A stretch of DNA of 64,000 nucleotides from Pseudo-nitzschia pungens (Eukaryota > Bacillariophyta > Bacillariophyceae > Bacillariales > Bacillariaceae), in the NCBI GenBank assembly GCA_037355855.1, contig CM074765.1, positions 3,410,001 through 3,474,000 of the forward strand. Direction: 5' to 3'. The notes beneath the pieces are model-generated. The model saw only the letters and a program-made list of their open reading frames with translations, had not been told where the DNA came from and made no database searches. Below are positions 54,486 through 64,000 of the stretch, one piece after another (the stretch's first letter is position 1; every line of letters begins with the position of its first letter). The translations under genes were made by a program, and so were the position numbers.

Positions 54486-55220
54486 TCAGTCAACTTTGTG
54501 CTTCTTTGGGTTGTTGAGGGGGACGGAACGTACCATTGTTGCTCTCAGTGGCAAACTCTCACCTTCAGGAGACCTGAAGCACGGAGAGGATCCAGGAGGA
54601 TCGCAACGCAAAGACCTGTTAGTAGGTGTCTGCGAAAATGGGCTTGACGGCGGATCAACGCCAAGTTTGATGCTCTGCGGGATAGAAAAGGATGGCTTGA
54701 ATGCTGTAGCAATTGCGACAGGGGTTTCTTCGCGTGGCTCGTCCTTCACCTCTATAGAATGATGAGTAAGATCGATCACCGTACTATTCTCCACAACAAC
54801 GCGAAACTCCATGTTAAGGAGACTAGATCTTCGATTGAGATCAGGCCGAAAGTAGATTGTAGTCCCTTCCTGTATAGATATTTTAATCCCTTCGTTGAGC
54901 TTGTTGAAAGCAACTCGACCTCCATCAACGTAGACCGAAGCACATTTTTGTGATGGAGTGGAATTAGAGTGCCAGACGTTGCTTGTCTCTTGATCAAAAT
55001 GAAGCTTGAATCCTCTGGGAATGTTACGGTACTCGTAACCATCACTGCAATAGAAACACCGGTTACTTTGATCCGGACAGCAGGAATGCTTTAAGAATTT
55101 CATCAGATCACCAACATACATTTCCTGAGCAAGTGGAAACTGCTCTGTGCCGAGGCGTCGGCTGACATGTACGCCATTCTCAATGGTCGTACGATAGGCT
55201 TGAAAAGAATACGACACCAT
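54486..55220 (-). CDS. unrecognised 244-residue protein
   Basis: An ORF without low-complexity runs, which argues for a real gene. Residues about 60-80 (CCPDQSNRCFYCSDGYEY) are Cys-rich. The middle (SVYVDGGRVAFNKLNEGI..ISIQEG..IYFRP..MEFRVVVEN) faintly recalls the second half of an FHA domain, but I would not assign it. The C-terminal 80 residues are Ser/Pro-rich. The start is uncertain: a GTAAGT donor-like site lies upstream near 55272 and a TATTCTTTTCAAG acceptor-like site overlaps the first codons. The first exon may therefore be elsewhere and translation could begin at the Met of MYVGDLMKF. Confidence 0.45.
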   Translation of the reverse strand: MVSYSFQAYRTTIENGVHVSRRLGTEQFPLAQEMYVGDLMKFLKHSCCPDQSNRCFYCSDGYEYRNIPRGFKLHFDQETSNVWHSNSTPSQKCASVYVDGGRVAFNKLNEGIKISIQEGTTIYFRPDLNRRSSLLNMEFRVVVENSTVIDLTHHSIEVKDEPREETPVAIATAFKPSFSIPQSIKLGVDPPSSPFSQTPTNRSLRCDPPGSSPCFRSPEGESLPLRATMVRSVPLNNPKKHKVD

Positions 55221-56150
55221 CGTTAGAATTTATGATACATCCTACAACAATGCTCTTGAGGCGATATACTTACATGGAACTGTTGGGATCGCTTAGGTGA
55301 AAATTTGCTTTCGCGGCTCTGCTTTGGACAAATTAAATCCAAAATTTCATGTGTGTCAATGAGCAAGGCGACGATCGGATTTGCAAGTTATTACAATATA
55401 CACATCGAAACCTACGACACATCAGCTCAGGATCAAGTCATCACAGTCACTTACTTCCTCTGCAAATAATCCCATGGTGACCGAGACGTATTGTGTCTTT
55501 CGTTAATATTTTTTATCCAGTTGCAACTTTATGACGCTCAGTACAGCGTTACGAAACTATTTGCGCACAGCTTTTGCAAACTTTGCTTGCTTTTTCTTTG
55601 CTTTCCGCGTTCATTTTCAGTAGTTTCTCGTACACTTTCTACTTGTTCCTTTCGTCCCTTCTCGTCCAACCTTCTTATGACAAGAGCAACGCCACTGAAA
55701 ATAGAAAGTATTTTCTGATTGGTCCGTCATCAGCAGCAATTTGGTAGGAATTAATTTCATTGGTTGCACAAGTCCCGGGAGCAACAATTTTGATATTTTG
55801 ATATTTAACGCAGACAATTTCCTTCAAAAACTTGGATTTCCGCAAGTGCCAACAGGCTGCAATGTTGATGCTCTTGTGATTTTGTTTCCCCCATCGGTAT
55901 TCTCACATCGACTGAAATCTCAATGTGAATGTAAGAGAAACAACAGAGATTACCAAACATAGAAAAAAACACATTCGACAATCAACCTTGAAGCCCTTTC
56001 ATGACTTTGGATACAACTGATTGACAGATTTTTGTGGGAAGCAAAGCGAAGGCTCTTGCGTTCCATGTAGAGCAGCACTACCAACGTACGGCTCATAATT
56101 TTGAATAATCGCAGTCCGTAAACGAACAAATTCAAGCTTTGAAAGTCGAC
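55221..56150. other. intergenic region upstream of the unrecognised gene
   Basis: A/T-rich; short ORFs only, none convincing. Ends at the 17-bp target duplication of the LINE. Confidence 0.4.
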
Positions 56151-56167
56151 AATGACGAGAGAAACTG

Positions 56168-59100
56168 TAATAATAATATACGTATTTAAATAACTTTAAT
56201 CACCAAAGGTGAAACTAAATTACTCAGTCTGTAACCAGACTTTAACGTCGCCTCCATCAAAGAGTCAGGACCCCAAGTGGTAGAACGACAAATTTTTCAA
56301 ACAAACCTTGAAGATCAAGCAGGGAAAAAGACAAACAAGTCCCACAAAATAGGGACTTGAGATAAAGTGAAATGGGAATGAAGATATTGGGATAAGATCC
56401 AGTATCAAAAGGGATGGGACAGGATAAGAAGCAGGAACAGAAGACAAGACCAAGGTACAAAGTGTAATCAACCCTGAGGTCCAGTAAGCCAGGCTCTGAG
56501 AAGAGCAGCCTCTTGTTGGTATGGCTGCACTGGTGGGACAGGCGCTGCATACTGCTTCCTGGCAAGGTGGATGGTTGCAAGCCACTGCCTCTTGGCAGTC
56601 AGGGTGTAACCTTGTAGGACGTGGAAAGGGGTTTGTAACAGGGAGTGGGACTGGGGAAGTGCACCAGCTGTACCAATTGCCAATTCTGAGGTGATGGAAG
56701 CATCAAGAGATTGGTGTTGTTCAGCATCCAGGGTACCCCCAGGACCATGGAGTCGTTCATTCCTATAAGTCCAAAGATCCCAGGAGGTAAGAAAGAACTG
56801 ATGGATGATAGCTGTAGCCCAACGTTTGGGAGAGCGCTTGCTTCCAATGTGGGAGTAGTAGTCAGCCTGGATTTGATACCAGCGAGGAGACCACCTACCA
56901 AGAAGCCAGTTGTGCCAACCAATAGTCCTCTGTGCCCTGACAGCAGAAGCAATTGCAAGGGAGTAGGATGATGGATAAATTCTCTGGCCCTTCCGAACTC
57001 TTGTGAGAAGATCCACAATGGCAACAACCAATGATGGATCAGTTTGTTCAACTTCAAGCCTCTTCTGCAGTGGTCCCGTGAAGGCCGACACACTGTGCCT
57101 GACAGCCCCAGGATCCTTGCAGGAGAGCACATGAGAAACCTTCTCGTTGTCTGCATCACACAATGGGCATCTGGAGTGATCCTGATACTGGTAGTGAAGT
57201 AGTTGGTTGCCAACACCAATGCATCCAGAAGCAAACTTGACAAACCACCTTTGCATGCCAGGAGGGAGTCGCTTGAAGGCAGACAGATGGGCACACCAAT
57301 GGATGGAACCCAAAACAGGTTGTGGAATGGGGATATCATGGTGGGTCTGCCAATATTTAAGAAGAGGAGGACCAGAAATGGCAACATGCAGAGCATTCTG
57401 ATCAAACCTTGAACACTTGCATCCATTGAGAGAAAATGCCCAGGGCTCAAACACAAGTCTGGGATAGTGATGGGCAGAAGCTCTATGGACAGAGAGAAAT
57501 GCCTTGGCCATGCTGTCAGCCTGATGATTGCGAAGTGCCCACCAATCAAGAAAGATTCCAGCTTGATGGCCCTGAACCCACTGAAAGTGCACAGAGATGG
57601 GCAGGGCAGAAATCATGTTTCGGATGACATAAACATAATCAAAAGACTTCTGGGAAATAACCAATGGCCAAGATCCTTGAGCCTGTTTGAGAGCTGTGTC
57701 ACCATCCAGAGCAATAGTGATAGAGCCAGAAGCAATATCAAAGATACTCACCAGAGCAATGCAACAGGTGAGAACCCCAATGATACCTGCCAGTTCACTC
57801 CTGTAGGATGACTGATCCTCAGGGGACCCACTGACAAAATTACAGCCAGTGAGGAACAATGAAGCAGACTTGGTGGAGGGATTGGGTGACAGGATGAAAG
57901 CAGAAGTTCCTCTGAGAAGTTCCGGATCAAATGAACCATCGCAGACAGCACTGGCAGTACCTCTCTGGATAGCATCAACAATGTGCTGACAGCCAGCCTG
58001 TGGTAGGGAATATTTGTGGAGAAGTACCCTTGGAGACGCACAGAGTGCGTCAAAGGCATCTGCCGGGGAGTCTGGAAGAGAATCAAATGGATTGTACTCC
58101 AGAGGATCCTTGTCAGGAGGTTCAGAAACAAAGGCTGAAGACCCGACAACGCGGACAACTTGTCCACAAATAACAGGGCAGACAAGCACATCAGCGCAGG
58201 CTGGTTTGTCAGAAAGGATTTCAGCAGTGACCCTGTATCTGCCCCTGCCCTGGGAGGTGCTTACAGTCCAGCCAGTAGAAGTTTTGAAGAATATTCTGTT
58301 GGTGGATGGAGACAAAAACCAAGGCCAAAGAGAAGCTGTCTGGGGAGAGAGCCAAGGCCCAAGATGAAAAGAAGGAGCTAGTGCCCTGGCTGCAGGGGGT
58401 GGACAAGGGGGAAGAAAACAGGTCTGAAGTGCCTTAGTCCATAAGCGCTTTGCTGCTGGAGGCCAAGATGGAGGACATCTCGGCCAGTCAAGATGATCCC
58501 TCAAGTGATTGGAGGATATCATCTGGAAAGCCATGGGAGAGAGTCTCTTCCCATCTGGAGTACAAATGTCAGCAAGGGAGATAGCCTTGAGTGACATGCG
58601 CATGTGATTCAAGAGGGACAAGTCAGCACCTCTGAAGCCAGCGTTGACAAAGGCTTGCATGAGATAGCAGTCATTGGAACGTAGCAGGGGAAGATCTGGG
58701 AAGTCTTCAAACAAGCTCACAGGGTGAACAGAGAAAAACTTCCACACATGTTTGTACCAGCAAGGAGTGACGTATGAAGCAAAAGGATGATATGGTGTGA
58801 CACCAAGATGGAGAGGAAGGCCAAGTTCGAGCCGTAGAGACTCAGCAGTTAGCCTGAGAATCCTACCAGTTTGGGAGGACCTGACAGATTCCTGAAAGAG
58901 GGTGGCAATATGACTGAACTCTTGGAGGAGGTATGGATGGATGAATCCAAAGCCTTGATAGAGGGAAGGACCATAGAACACATGTCTGGGAAATGTCCGT
59001 GACATCCCTGCTTTATTCAGCACTGGAACAAGAGCTGGGTGAATTATCTTAGTCCAAGTGGCCTCATCAAGTTGCGTGACAGGCATGGGGTATTCAACAG

Positions 59101-59773
59101 ACTTCATGAAAGAATACTTGAAGGTGTAGAGGGATGCGCGCTTTTCACACTTGGAAGCCTTGAGCTGAGAGCCAAAACACTGAGACTGTGACTTCAAGTG
59201 AGCAATCTGTGCTTCCTCATTGCCATCCATGGAGATAAAAACCCCAAGAGTCTTGTCAGCATGGTCAACTTCAAAACGATCCAGGGTAGCGCGATTGCCA
59301 TTCTTGTCAGCAACTGAGAAGTCACCAGGCATGTCAGCAATGGAGCGATAATCCCAACCGGATCCATTCCATTTGAAATCAATCAAATAACAGAAGGATT
59401 TGGCAGGTTCAATAGCACCACCAGTGGCAATAATCCCACCAGCCCATCGGTCAAGAGCTCCCTGAAAATCAACAGCCAATTCCTCACCAGATGTTGAGGA
59501 ATCAGAGCCAGCACAAAACAAATCTGTGTCATCCACAAAGGCAAAACCCACAAGAGAAACCAGTTGCAGTGACAAAGAAGTGATAAGATGGACACCATGC
59601 CCAGCCTGTTGCATCATTCGGAAGACAATGGTTGACACCAAGGCCCAAAGAGTTGGACCAATACCATTGCCTTGGCCACAACCACTGAGAGGAACAGGTT
59701 CATCACCATACACAGGGCCGGAACGACCAAAACCAGTTTTGATGTGGTGCTTAGCATGTTGCAGAGTAGAAAG
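56168..59773 (-). mobile_element. 5'-truncated LINE with intact remaining ORF and 17-bp target duplication
   Basis: Flanked by AATGACGAGAGAAACTG at 56151-56167 and 59774-59790, a 17-bp target-site duplication. The minus-strand element starts inside the reverse transcriptase and ends with ATACGTATATTATTATTA. The 3' UTR matches that of the split LINE ending at 24511. The truncated 5' end means no endonuclease and only part of the RT remain. Confidence 0.9.
56468..59773 (-). CDS. LINE polyprotein C-terminal part: RT (partial), RNase H, zinc finger
   Basis: Open from the truncation point to the stop at 56468, about 1100 residues. The RT part keeps GCGQGNGIGPTLWA and the catalytic FVDDTDLF (near 59530). 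Upstream RT blocks are lost. An RNase H domain shows its acidic residues in VCDGSF (near 57935), YRSELAGI (near 57795) and ALDGDTA (near 57705), with a late His in WVQGHQAG (near 57565). A Cys/His finger, CPLCDADNEKVSHVLSC, precedes the basic C-terminus. RT-RNase H order plus the finger indicates a non-LTR retrotransposon of the RNase H-bearing kind. The frame has no stops or shifts over 3.3 kb, which points to a recent insertion. It cannot copy itself in this truncated form. A Met-initiated frame enters from host sequence at 59821, but that is accidental. Confidence 0.9.
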   Translation of the reverse strand, partial: LSTLQHAKHHIKTGFGRSGPVYGDEPVPLSGCGQGNGIGPTLWALVSTIVFRMMQQAGHGVHLITSLSLQLVSLVGFAFVDDTDLFCAGSDSSTSGEELAVDFQGALDRWAGGIIATGGAIEPAKSFCYLIDFKWNGSGWDYRSIADMPGDFSVADKNGNRATLDRFEVDHADKTLGVFISMDGNEEAQIAHLKSQSQCFGSQLKASKCEKRASLYTFKYSFMKSVEYPMPVTQLDEATWTKIIHPALVPVLNKAGMSRTFPRHVFYGPSLYQGFGFIHPYLLQEFSHIATLFQESVRSSQTGRILRLTAESLRLELGLPLHLGVTPYHPFASYVTPCWYKHVWKFFSVHPVSLFEDFPDLPLLRSNDCYLMQAFVNAGFRGADLSLLNHMRMSLKAISLADICTPDGKRLSPMAFQMISSNHLRDHLDWPRCPPSWPPAAKRLWTKALQTCFLPPCPPPAARALAPSFHLGPWLSPQTASLWPWFLSPSTNRIFFKTSTGWTVSTSQGRGRYRVTAEILSDKPACADVLVCPVICGQVVRVVGSSAFVSEPPDKDPLEYNPFDSLPDSPADAFDALCASPRVLLHKYSLPQAGCQHIVDAIQRGTASAVCDGSFDPELLRGTSAFILSPNPSTKSASLFLTGCNFVSGSPEDQSSYRSELAGIIGVLTCCIALVSIFDIASGSITIALDGDTALKQAQGSWPLVISQKSFDYVYVIRNMISALPISVHFQWVQGHQAGIFLDWWALRNHQADSMAKAFLSVHRASAHHYPRLVFEPWAFSLNGCKCSRFDQNALHVAISGPPLLKYWQTHHDIPIPQPVLGSIHWCAHLSAFKRLPPGMQRWFVKFASGCIGVGNQLLHYQYQDHSRCPLCDADNEKVSHVLSCKDPGAVRHSVSAFTGPLQKRLEVEQTDPSLVVAIVDLLTRVRKGQRIYPSSYSLAIASAVRAQRTIGWHNWLLGRWSPRWYQIQADYYSHIGSKRSPKRWATAIIHQFFLTSWDLWTYRNERLHGPGGTLDAEQHQSLDASITSELAIGTAGALPQSHSLLQTPFHVLQGYTLTAKRQWLATIHLARKQYAAPVPPVQPYQQEAALLRAWLTGPQG

Positions 59774-59827
59774 AATGACGAGAGAAACTGATCGATTTGA
59801 CCTGTATCCACTAGTAATCAATGTTAT

Positions 59828-62800
59828 TCATACTTCGCTTTCGAGGATGGTGAAAGGAAAGCGTTGCTGTAGTTCTTCAGTCAGTGGATGGAATGATCTC
59901 GAGAACTCTTTCATGTATTTCTCGTTGCCATGGAAACTCTTCAAAGCTTCTTTCAATGCAGTCACAAGGCGCTTAATACCCCATTCTTCATCAAAATCAG
60001 CATCACGTGCCTCTAGTTCTTTCTTTACTTCGTCCATGTGAACTCTGGCTAGACTGCTATAGGGAACCCGACCAAGGGTTGCGTCGGTGAGTACAACAGC
60101 TTGGCGCCTTTGCAATTTGTTTTGTTTCTTTTTTCTTTTCTTCCCATCTCTCACCTTCTGGAGTAATCTTGTCTTCTTCCTCTGTGCATAGTGTAAATCC
60201 TGTTCGGAGAGCTTCTTCATCAAGCGATTTATTCTTGCTTCCTTCTCGGGAGAATTGTCTTTCTCGCTGTCATCCATAATAAGTGAGTCCAAAATATTCA
60301 AGATCTCCTGTGTTTTAAACCTTCCACGCGGATTGATTCGGGTCTCCTTGTCCACCTCTTTCGATTTAAGATGCATTTCCCTCTCACCTATCTTCCCCTT
60401 GTTGCAGTACTGATTTGCTTTTAATTCTCGGTGTTGGGCGTGTTCCCTTGCTCGGGCATTCGCTTCCCGTACAAGGAACGTGCGGATGATACCAAGAACA
60501 GAGCGGGATGCTTCAGTTCTATTTGCCTTCCCAACATACATCCCTTCCTTGATGCAAAGCTCAACAAATTGTGTATTGGAAGGCACCGGTAATATGGCGT
60601 CCTCCACAAAGTCCTTCAGGAGCTTCACTTCTTGTTTGACATCTTCTCCCCACAAATCATGGCCTTCAGCAAGTCTCGCGATACCCACTCTGTGATTTTG
60701 GAAATAGTTTGTCGATTGCGCATCCAATAAGCTCTCCGGGGTACATGTTTCAATCAAATAAGTTGCAAACTCTCCAAGATCAACCGATCGACCGTGAACA
60801 GGTGATTCAAAAACTACGTTATTGAATTGTTCAAGGCTGTTATCAAGAAGGAAATTTGCAACAACTTCTGCTGTCTCCTTTTCAGATGCAAGCCCAAAAA
60901 ATATCAAGTGATTTGCCCATCTGGGGAAGTGCTTGTTGAATTGTTGCTTCGCCAAGGTAAGAAAAATATCTGTTTGGCGCTTAATGATGTCCTGGAAGTC
61001 TCTGTTGATTTCGACAGCATCTTCGACTACAGCGCTGTTCTCATTGATAGCTATCTCTTGCTCTTCCACCATTTCATCTTCTTGCGACAATGATGGGCCT
61101 TCTACTAGCTCTTTGTCAAGTCGTTGCCGCAACTCAAGCTTCAGCTCTTCAATCTCCAAGGCTAATTCAGCAAGCTTTGTCTCCAGCAGCGCCGTTGTCA
61201 CTCTGATAGTATTGAACTCTTCATCTCCCTTGGAATCAAATAGAACTTTCAGGGGACCTTTGAACTGATCCTTGTTAAAGCTGCGATTGTTGTCATCCAG
61301 AGCAACTTCAAAAGTCCACAACAAGTTTTCTTTCCTTCCGAGCTGAATGCTCGAAAGCTTTTCATCTATGTCAGTCATCTTGCGTTCATTCTCTTTATAT
61401 TCCAGATCAAATTGCTGTCGACTAACTTCACCAAGTGCTCCTAATTCTTCCCTCTTTTCTTTGCTAGTTGCTAATCTGGTTCCACGTTTCTCTGAGCACT
61501 TTCTGCGCCTCGAGAACCCGAAGAGGGAATGGATAGCTGTAAGTGTGTTGCTTGTGTTATCTTTGAGGTCTACCCAATAGTTTTCTTTCCTGGACTCCTT
61601 GTGCAACTGAATGATCACATGGATTTCATTACGTTGCCGGCGTTCTCTAACTAACGACTTAATCATCTTTTGCGCTTTATTCTCTTTTGTCACAAAATTC
61701 TTTGGACCAAACGCTTCAAGGAGTGCTTGCCGCTTTTCGTCAATGGCATCTTGTTCTTTTTTTGTTGGCCATCGTTGGCCACTAAGGTGATCGACAACTG
61801 ATTTGAAGCAGTTGCTTTTCCTCCACCCACCTTCCTGGAGCGACTGGATATCTTTTCCCATTAAGAAGGTCCGGACAAGCATGCTTTCGCTATTGAATCC
61901 GGCGACTTGTGACCGTTGGCCTTTCATTTGCAAGAACTCAAAGTGTGGATTGATCATGAAGGCTGCATAACACCTGATGAACAAGATATCAACATAATAC
62001 ACTTCTTCTTTCATCATGGCCTCAAGACTTGAGGAGACAATGTTTGCATAGGATGTAGTTCCAAAGGTTGCAATGCAGTCTTTTGCAACTCCTTTCCACA
62101 CGGACCAATATGTGATTGCCATATCAGCAGACACATGGAGCCACCACCACCTTGTCGTCACAGGCTTTGGCATTGCTTTTGGAACATCAAGATCCAAGCC
62201 AAGTTCGGTGATCTTATCAGCAACGATCTGCTTCCAGACCTCTCGGGGAAAGTACTTTTCAAGGTCATGCATCGAGTGTAATAGCTGCATTGCGTTTCTT
62301 GTTTGGAGACCTCCCAAACCAAGAGATTTCTCTACAGGAAGCGCAAACATAAGTTGGAGACAGTGGAGAGAGCACGGACTCACAAATTTGAGCCCATTAT
62401 CCTCAACAACACCCCTACGTTGCAAGGCCTCCAAGAAACTTTCCAATGTCCCTCCGCCGCCACTATCTGTTGCGATTCCTGATAGATTCTTCCCTACTTC
62501 TTTCTGTGCCATTGAAAAGGAGACTGCGTCCGCAGCATCTTCATCTGAGCTACCTGCGCCATCCATATCAAGCATGAAAAACTCCACCTTCTTTGCTTGT
62601 CTATCCCAGCAGGAAAGAATTTTGACAAAGTGATCTACACCATCTTTATGTCCTTTGTCACAAGCGAGATATACGTACTTTGCTGCATCAATAATAGCAA
62701 GTTTCATTGCAAGACAGCTTGCTGCCAAACGAGCAAGCGCTCCCTTAATTTTCCAAGAGGAGGGAGACGACCGAGCAACTTCTTCAGGCGTTGCATTATA

Positions 62801-64000
62801 TCCAAGCTCGACCAAGAGACTGTGGCGAATGGTTGCAATGAGGTATTGCGCTGCTTCCATCGAGATACTTGGTACCATTGCAACCCCTGCTGCCATCATT
62901 TGTTGGCACTCAATGCTTCCACTATATCTCTTCTTCGACAGCATTTGCTCCGCTGCACAGTATAACTTTGCCTTCTCACGCAAGTCATCAATTACTCCCT
63001 TGCTAGTGATCTCAATGTCACTGTCTCCAGCAAGAATTTGAAGCAATGGTATTGTATCCAAACGCTTGAAGTCTAGGATAAGCTGAGTGAACTTCGCTGT
63101 CACCTTCACATGCTCAGCTGCGCTTTTTCGAGTGCTTTCGGTCACTTCTGGAGCAAGGCGCCTCAAGGTTGTATCTAAATTGGTTTGAAGCCTCGTGAAG
63201 TGGTTTGGTGTTTTCATGGCCTTAACATCACTAAATGTGACACGTCTCTCCCTGGAAGACACAGGTCTCCACTTCTTCTCTGATCCCGGTGTTCGGAAAA
63301 GCTCTGCACCCCGCTGCGGATGAATTGGTTTTTCAACAGAAATCTTGCGCTTCTTGACCAACGCATTATGGGTATGACTCGAATTCATGTCAAATGCGTA
63401 TCCAAAAGCATCCATGATTTCGACGTGTCTTGTTGAAGGTGGACTGCTGTTGACTAGTAAGTGATAGTATTGCAATGCCTCCCCATCAGTCTTTGTATCG
63501 GACATGCCCATCATTGATCTTGCCCATCCTCTTTGATTTAAACGGTTCTCCGTCTTCAGATGCAAAAGGAGGGGTGTCTGGCTCTCTTCATTCCAATTAT
63601 AAGTCGCGGTCACTGCCTTTGTGAATCTCACCACCTTTTGAGCTGCACTCGATGGCGACTCAACCCTTTGTTGCTTTGTCGCCTTGTTGTCGTGTTGTTT
63701 TTGTTGCCGTTGCTCTCTCCAGCAAGGCCCATACCATGATTGCTCTTTTTGCCGCTGGTCTCTCCATTTGGTTGTCTCTCTCTGTTGCCACAGCTCCTCC
63801 ATTTGCTCTTGATGTGGTGGCCAATGTGCTCTTTCTCTCTGTTGCCACAGCTCTACCATTTGCCCTTTTTGTTGCGGCCGATGCCCTCTATCTCGCTGTC
63901 GTTCTGTCCAGTCCCATAGGTTTTCTATTTGCTCTTGTTCTTGTTGCAGCCGATGCGCTCTATCTCGCTGTTGCTCTCCTGTCCATTCTCTCTGTCGCCA
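59828..64000 (-). CDS. very large hAT-like transposase protein (5' end outside window)
   Basis: The frame is open from the window edge (64000) to the stop at 59828, about 1390 residues; the start lies outside. The first residues are imperfect repeats of 19-28 aa beginning Trp (for example WQQRERAHWPPHQEQMEEL). The central part has an RNase H-like transposase layout: LACDKGHKDG with a first acidic residue (near 62665), IATDSGGGG (near 62465), a Cys-His pair in SPCSLHCLQL (near 62370), LGGLQTRNAMQLLHS and TRWWWLHVSAD (near 62150). The C..H and TRW signatures resemble hAT transposases. The last catalytic Glu and a hAT dimerisation domain could not be placed. The C-terminal half is charged and coiled-coil-like with a KKRKKKQNK stretch. 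No disablement is seen. A LINE lies 37 bp past the stop. Confidence 0.6.
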   Translation of the reverse strand, partial: WRQREWTGEQQRDRAHRLQQEQEQIENLWDWTERQRDRGHRPQQKGQMVELWQQRERAHWPPHQEQMEELWQQRETTKWRDQRQKEQSWYGPCWREQRQQKQHDNKATKQQRVESPSSAAQKVVRFTKAVTATYNWNEESQTPLLLHLKTENRLNQRGWARSMMGMSDTKTDGEALQYYHLLVNSSPPSTRHVEIMDAFGYAFDMNSSHTHNALVKKRKISVEKPIHPQRGAELFRTPGSEKKWRPVSSRERRVTFSDVKAMKTPNHFTRLQTNLDTTLRRLAPEVTESTRKSAAEHVKVTAKFTQLILDFKRLDTIPLLQILAGDSDIEITSKGVIDDLREKAKLYCAAEQMLSKKRYSGSIECQQMMAAGVAMVPSISMEAAQYLIATIRHSLLVELGYNATPEEVARSSPSSWKIKGALARLAASCLAMKLAIIDAAKYVYLACDKGHKDGVDHFVKILSCWDRQAKKVEFFMLDMDGAGSSDEDAADAVSFSMAQKEVGKNLSGIATDSGGGGTLESFLEALQRRGVVEDNGLKFVSPCSLHCLQLMFALPVEKSLGLGGLQTRNAMQLLHSMHDLEKYFPREVWKQIVADKITELGLDLDVPKAMPKPVTTRWWWLHVSADMAITYWSVWKGVAKDCIATFGTTSYANIVSSSLEAMMKEEVYYVDILFIRCYAAFMINPHFEFLQMKGQRSQVAGFNSESMLVRTFLMGKDIQSLQEGGWRKSNCFKSVVDHLSGQRWPTKKEQDAIDEKRQALLEAFGPKNFVTKENKAQKMIKSLVRERRQRNEIHVIIQLHKESRKENYWVDLKDNTSNTLTAIHSLFGFSRRRKCSEKRGTRLATSKEKREELGALGEVSRQQFDLEYKENERKMTDIDEKLSSIQLGRKENLLWTFEVALDDNNRSFNKDQFKGPLKVLFDSKGDEEFNTIRVTTALLETKLAELALEIEELKLELRQRLDKELVEGPSLSQEDEMVEEQEIAINENSAVVEDAVEINRDFQDIIKRQTDIFLTLAKQQFNKHFPRWANHLIFFGLASEKETAEVVANFLLDNSLEQFNNVVFESPVHGRSVDLGEFATYLIETCTPESLLDAQSTNYFQNHRVGIARLAEGHDLWGEDVKQEVKLLKDFVEDAILPVPSNTQFVELCIKEGMYVGKANRTEASRSVLGIIRTFLVREANARAREHAQHRELKANQYCNKGKIGEREMHLKSKEVDKETRINPRGRFKTQEILNILDSLIMDDSEKDNSPEKEARINRLMKKLSEQDLHYAQRKKTRLLQKVRDGKKRKKKQNKLQRRQAVVLTDATLGRVPYSSLARVHMDEVKKELEARDADFDEEWGIKRLVTALKEALKSFHGNEKYMKEFSRSFHPLTEELQQRFPFTILESEV

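Noticed and set aside
59774..59821. Met-initiated start at 59821 for the LINE ORF
   Set aside because: These codons lie in the target duplication and host flank outside the LINE; the frame is open by chance.

Overview
The window reads as nuclear DNA of a photosynthetic stramenopile, most likely a pennate diatom. This rests on several observations. Genes are intron-poor, with 0-1 short GT-AG introns each. N-termini carry a signal peptide followed by a Phe at the predicted cleavage point, the style of diatom plastid presequences. There are HSF-type DNA-binding domains of the kind expanded in diatoms. The mobile elements include a Crypton-type tyrosine recombinase, a DD39D mariner and RNase H-bearing LINEs. 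The species is not identified.

Layout. (1) 0-6 kb, host genes: first exon of an AIM24-like protein (-), methylcrotonyl-CoA carboxylase alpha (+), membrane-anchored SGNH-hydrolase-like protein (-). (2) 7.3-9.6 kb: Crypton-type tyrosine recombinase with a GCR1_C-like tail (-). (3) 10.5-14.3 kb: a 1274-residue protein with four HSF-type DNA-binding domains in an A-B-A-B order (-). (4) 15.4-26.9 kb: a nest of mobile elements with no host gene. A 5'-truncated LINE with a 16-bp target duplication was split by a 6,987-bp element with 24-bp perfect terminal inverted repeats. That element has no coding capacity but holds several unrelated tandem arrays. A 406-bp relative of it sits at 26.3 kb inside a copy of another repeat family. 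(5) 28.6-30.9 kb: mariner transposase (+), followed 34 bp later by a 686-bp MITE whose second copy lies inverted at 45.6 kb. (6) 32.3-55.2 kb, host genes: a small ORF with one in-frame TAG (+), a carrier-family protein with an apparent thylakoid presequence (-), a type II membrane kinase-like protein (+), an HD-domain 5'-nucleotidase (-), a carotenoid oxygenase (+), an MLLE-domain protein (+), a prolyl 4-hydroxylase with Sel1-like repeats (+), a gamma-glutamylcyclotransferase-like protein (-) and an unrecognised protein (-). (7) 56.2-64 kb: a 5'-truncated but open LINE with a 17-bp target duplication, inserted 37 bp past the stop codon of a very large hAT-like transposase ORF that runs off the window.

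The host genes do not form one pathway. Many neighbours are divergently transcribed and share 0.8-1.4 kb upstream regions. Intergenic DNA carries recurrent GTAAGGTTAC-like words, and pentanucleotide microsatellites occur around many genes. The introns I could place all have simple repeats at or near their splice sites.

The strongest candidates for something undescribed are the array-carrying inverted-repeat element, the A-B-A-B HSF protein, the carrier protein with tripartite targeting, and the MLLE protein without RRMs. All calls come from reading the sequence; no database search was run.
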